Shown: piece by piece, positions 63,826 to 64,000 of the stretch
How the letters are laid out: each line of letters starts with the position of its first letter
How positions within the stretch are numbered: the first letter of the stretch is position 1
Origin: an uncultured Butyrivibrio sp.
GTDB taxonomy: Bacteria > Bacillota > Clostridia > Lachnospirales > Lachnospiraceae
Reading direction: 5' to 3'
Length of the DNA stretch: 64,000 nt
NCBI GenBank assembly: GCA_946536145.1
Contig: CAMNEA010000007.1
Span: forward strand, 1-64,000
The notes under the pieces: model-generated
What the model saw: only the letters and a program-made list of their open reading frames with translations
Told to the model about the DNA's origin: nothing
Database searches by the model: none
Program-made: the position numbers and the translations under genes

Positions 63826-64000
63826 ATGACAATCAATAAAAATGTGAATGGCACCAATCTCAATGTAGCACTTGAGGGGAGACTGGATACAACAACAGCA
63901 CCTCAGCTTGATGAGGAACTTAAGGCTTCGCTTGGCGGAATAGAGAAACTCGAATTTGATTTTACTAATCTTGAGTATATCTCTTCCGCAGGACTCAGAG
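63826..64000 (+). CDS. STAS-domain anti-sigma factor antagonist (partial, runs off the window)
   Basis: The visible 58 residues (MTINKNVNGTNLNVALEGRL then LDTTTAPQLDEEL and YISSAGLR) match the SpoIIAA/RsbV STAS fold; the Ser of YISSAGL is the usual phosphorylation site. AGGAG lies eight bases before the ATG. The gene is cut by the window end. It lies directly after the duplicated anti-sigma-like gene. Confidence 0.9.
   Translation, partial: MTINKNVNGTNLNVALEGRLDTTTAPQLDEELKASLGGIEKLEFDFTNLEYISSAGLR

Noticed and set aside
1..64000. tRNA, rRNA, riboswitch or complete IS element
   Set aside because: I looked for clover-leaf T-loop sequences, known riboswitch leaders and transposase frames and saw none that I could support by eye; a covariance-model scan would be needed to exclude small RNAs.

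Overview
The window reads as a chromosomal segment of a Gram-positive Lachnospiraceae bacterium of the Butyrivibrio/Pseudobutyrivibrio kind. The assignment rests on the gene content: a SCIFF (six-cysteine) peptide with its radical-SAM maturase beside a fused secDF, a CUT1 sugar-transport operon with a GH35 glycosidase, a group-B-like [FeFe] hydrogenase, a BspA-type LRR_5 surface protein, and the Firmicutes priA-def-fmt-rsmB-rlmN-prpC-prkC-rsgA cluster. Coding density is high, nearly all genes lie on the + strand, and start-proximal Shine-Dalgarno sequences are strong. No rRNA, tRNA, CRISPR array or complete insertion sequence was seen.

Layout. 1-2.0 kb: 3' part of a secreted LRR_5 protein whose 5' end is a tetranucleotide repeat (candidate phase-variable locus). 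2.4-5.2 kb: an unknown gene and cstA. 5.2-9.3 kb: rpsT (minus strand), lepA, hemW and a YfbR-like HD nucleotidase. 9.5-14.7 kb: a degenerate HD-GYP protein with pilT, then comM and dprA (DNA uptake/competence theme). 14.7-21.8 kb: a LacI-controlled ABC sugar uptake operon with a GH35 beta-galactosidase-like enzyme, followed by a 127-nt palindrome. 22.1-26.0 kb: two tandem membrane GGDEF/EAL paralogues, the first degenerate in both domains, the second with an intact EAL. 26.0-31.3 kb: a MITE-like element, hisS, a CBS-domain membrane protein, uraA (minus strand) and a HAD phosphatase. 31.3-35.5 kb: SCIFF precursor, maturase and secDF. 35.6-50.7 kb: a long housekeeping run, recJ, murE, priA, def, a CPBP protease, fmt, a zinc peptidase, rsmB, rlmN, PP2C phosphatase, PASTA kinase and rsgA. 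50.8-54.0 kb: histidine phosphatase, Y-family polymerase with YolD-like partner, and a YczE-like membrane protein (minus strand). 54.1-56.3 kb: larB with an ABC permease/ATPase pair lacking a binding protein. 56.3-61.6 kb: [FeFe] hydrogenase overlapping a membrane hybrid histidine kinase, followed by a double-receiver protein. 61.6-64.0 kb: pyrF, an internally duplicated anti-sigma-kinase-like protein and the start of a STAS-domain protein.

The most interesting systems are: the repeat-tract-controlled surface protein at the left edge; the SCIFF/ranthipeptide module with two stacked hairpins between precursor and maturase; the hydrogenase-hybrid kinase-double receiver set, which looks like a hydrogen- or redox-responsive signalling unit; the duplicated anti-sigma-like protein next to a STAS protein; and several small palindromic or MITE-like intergenic elements. 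All functional statements come from reading translated motifs and context; no database search was run.
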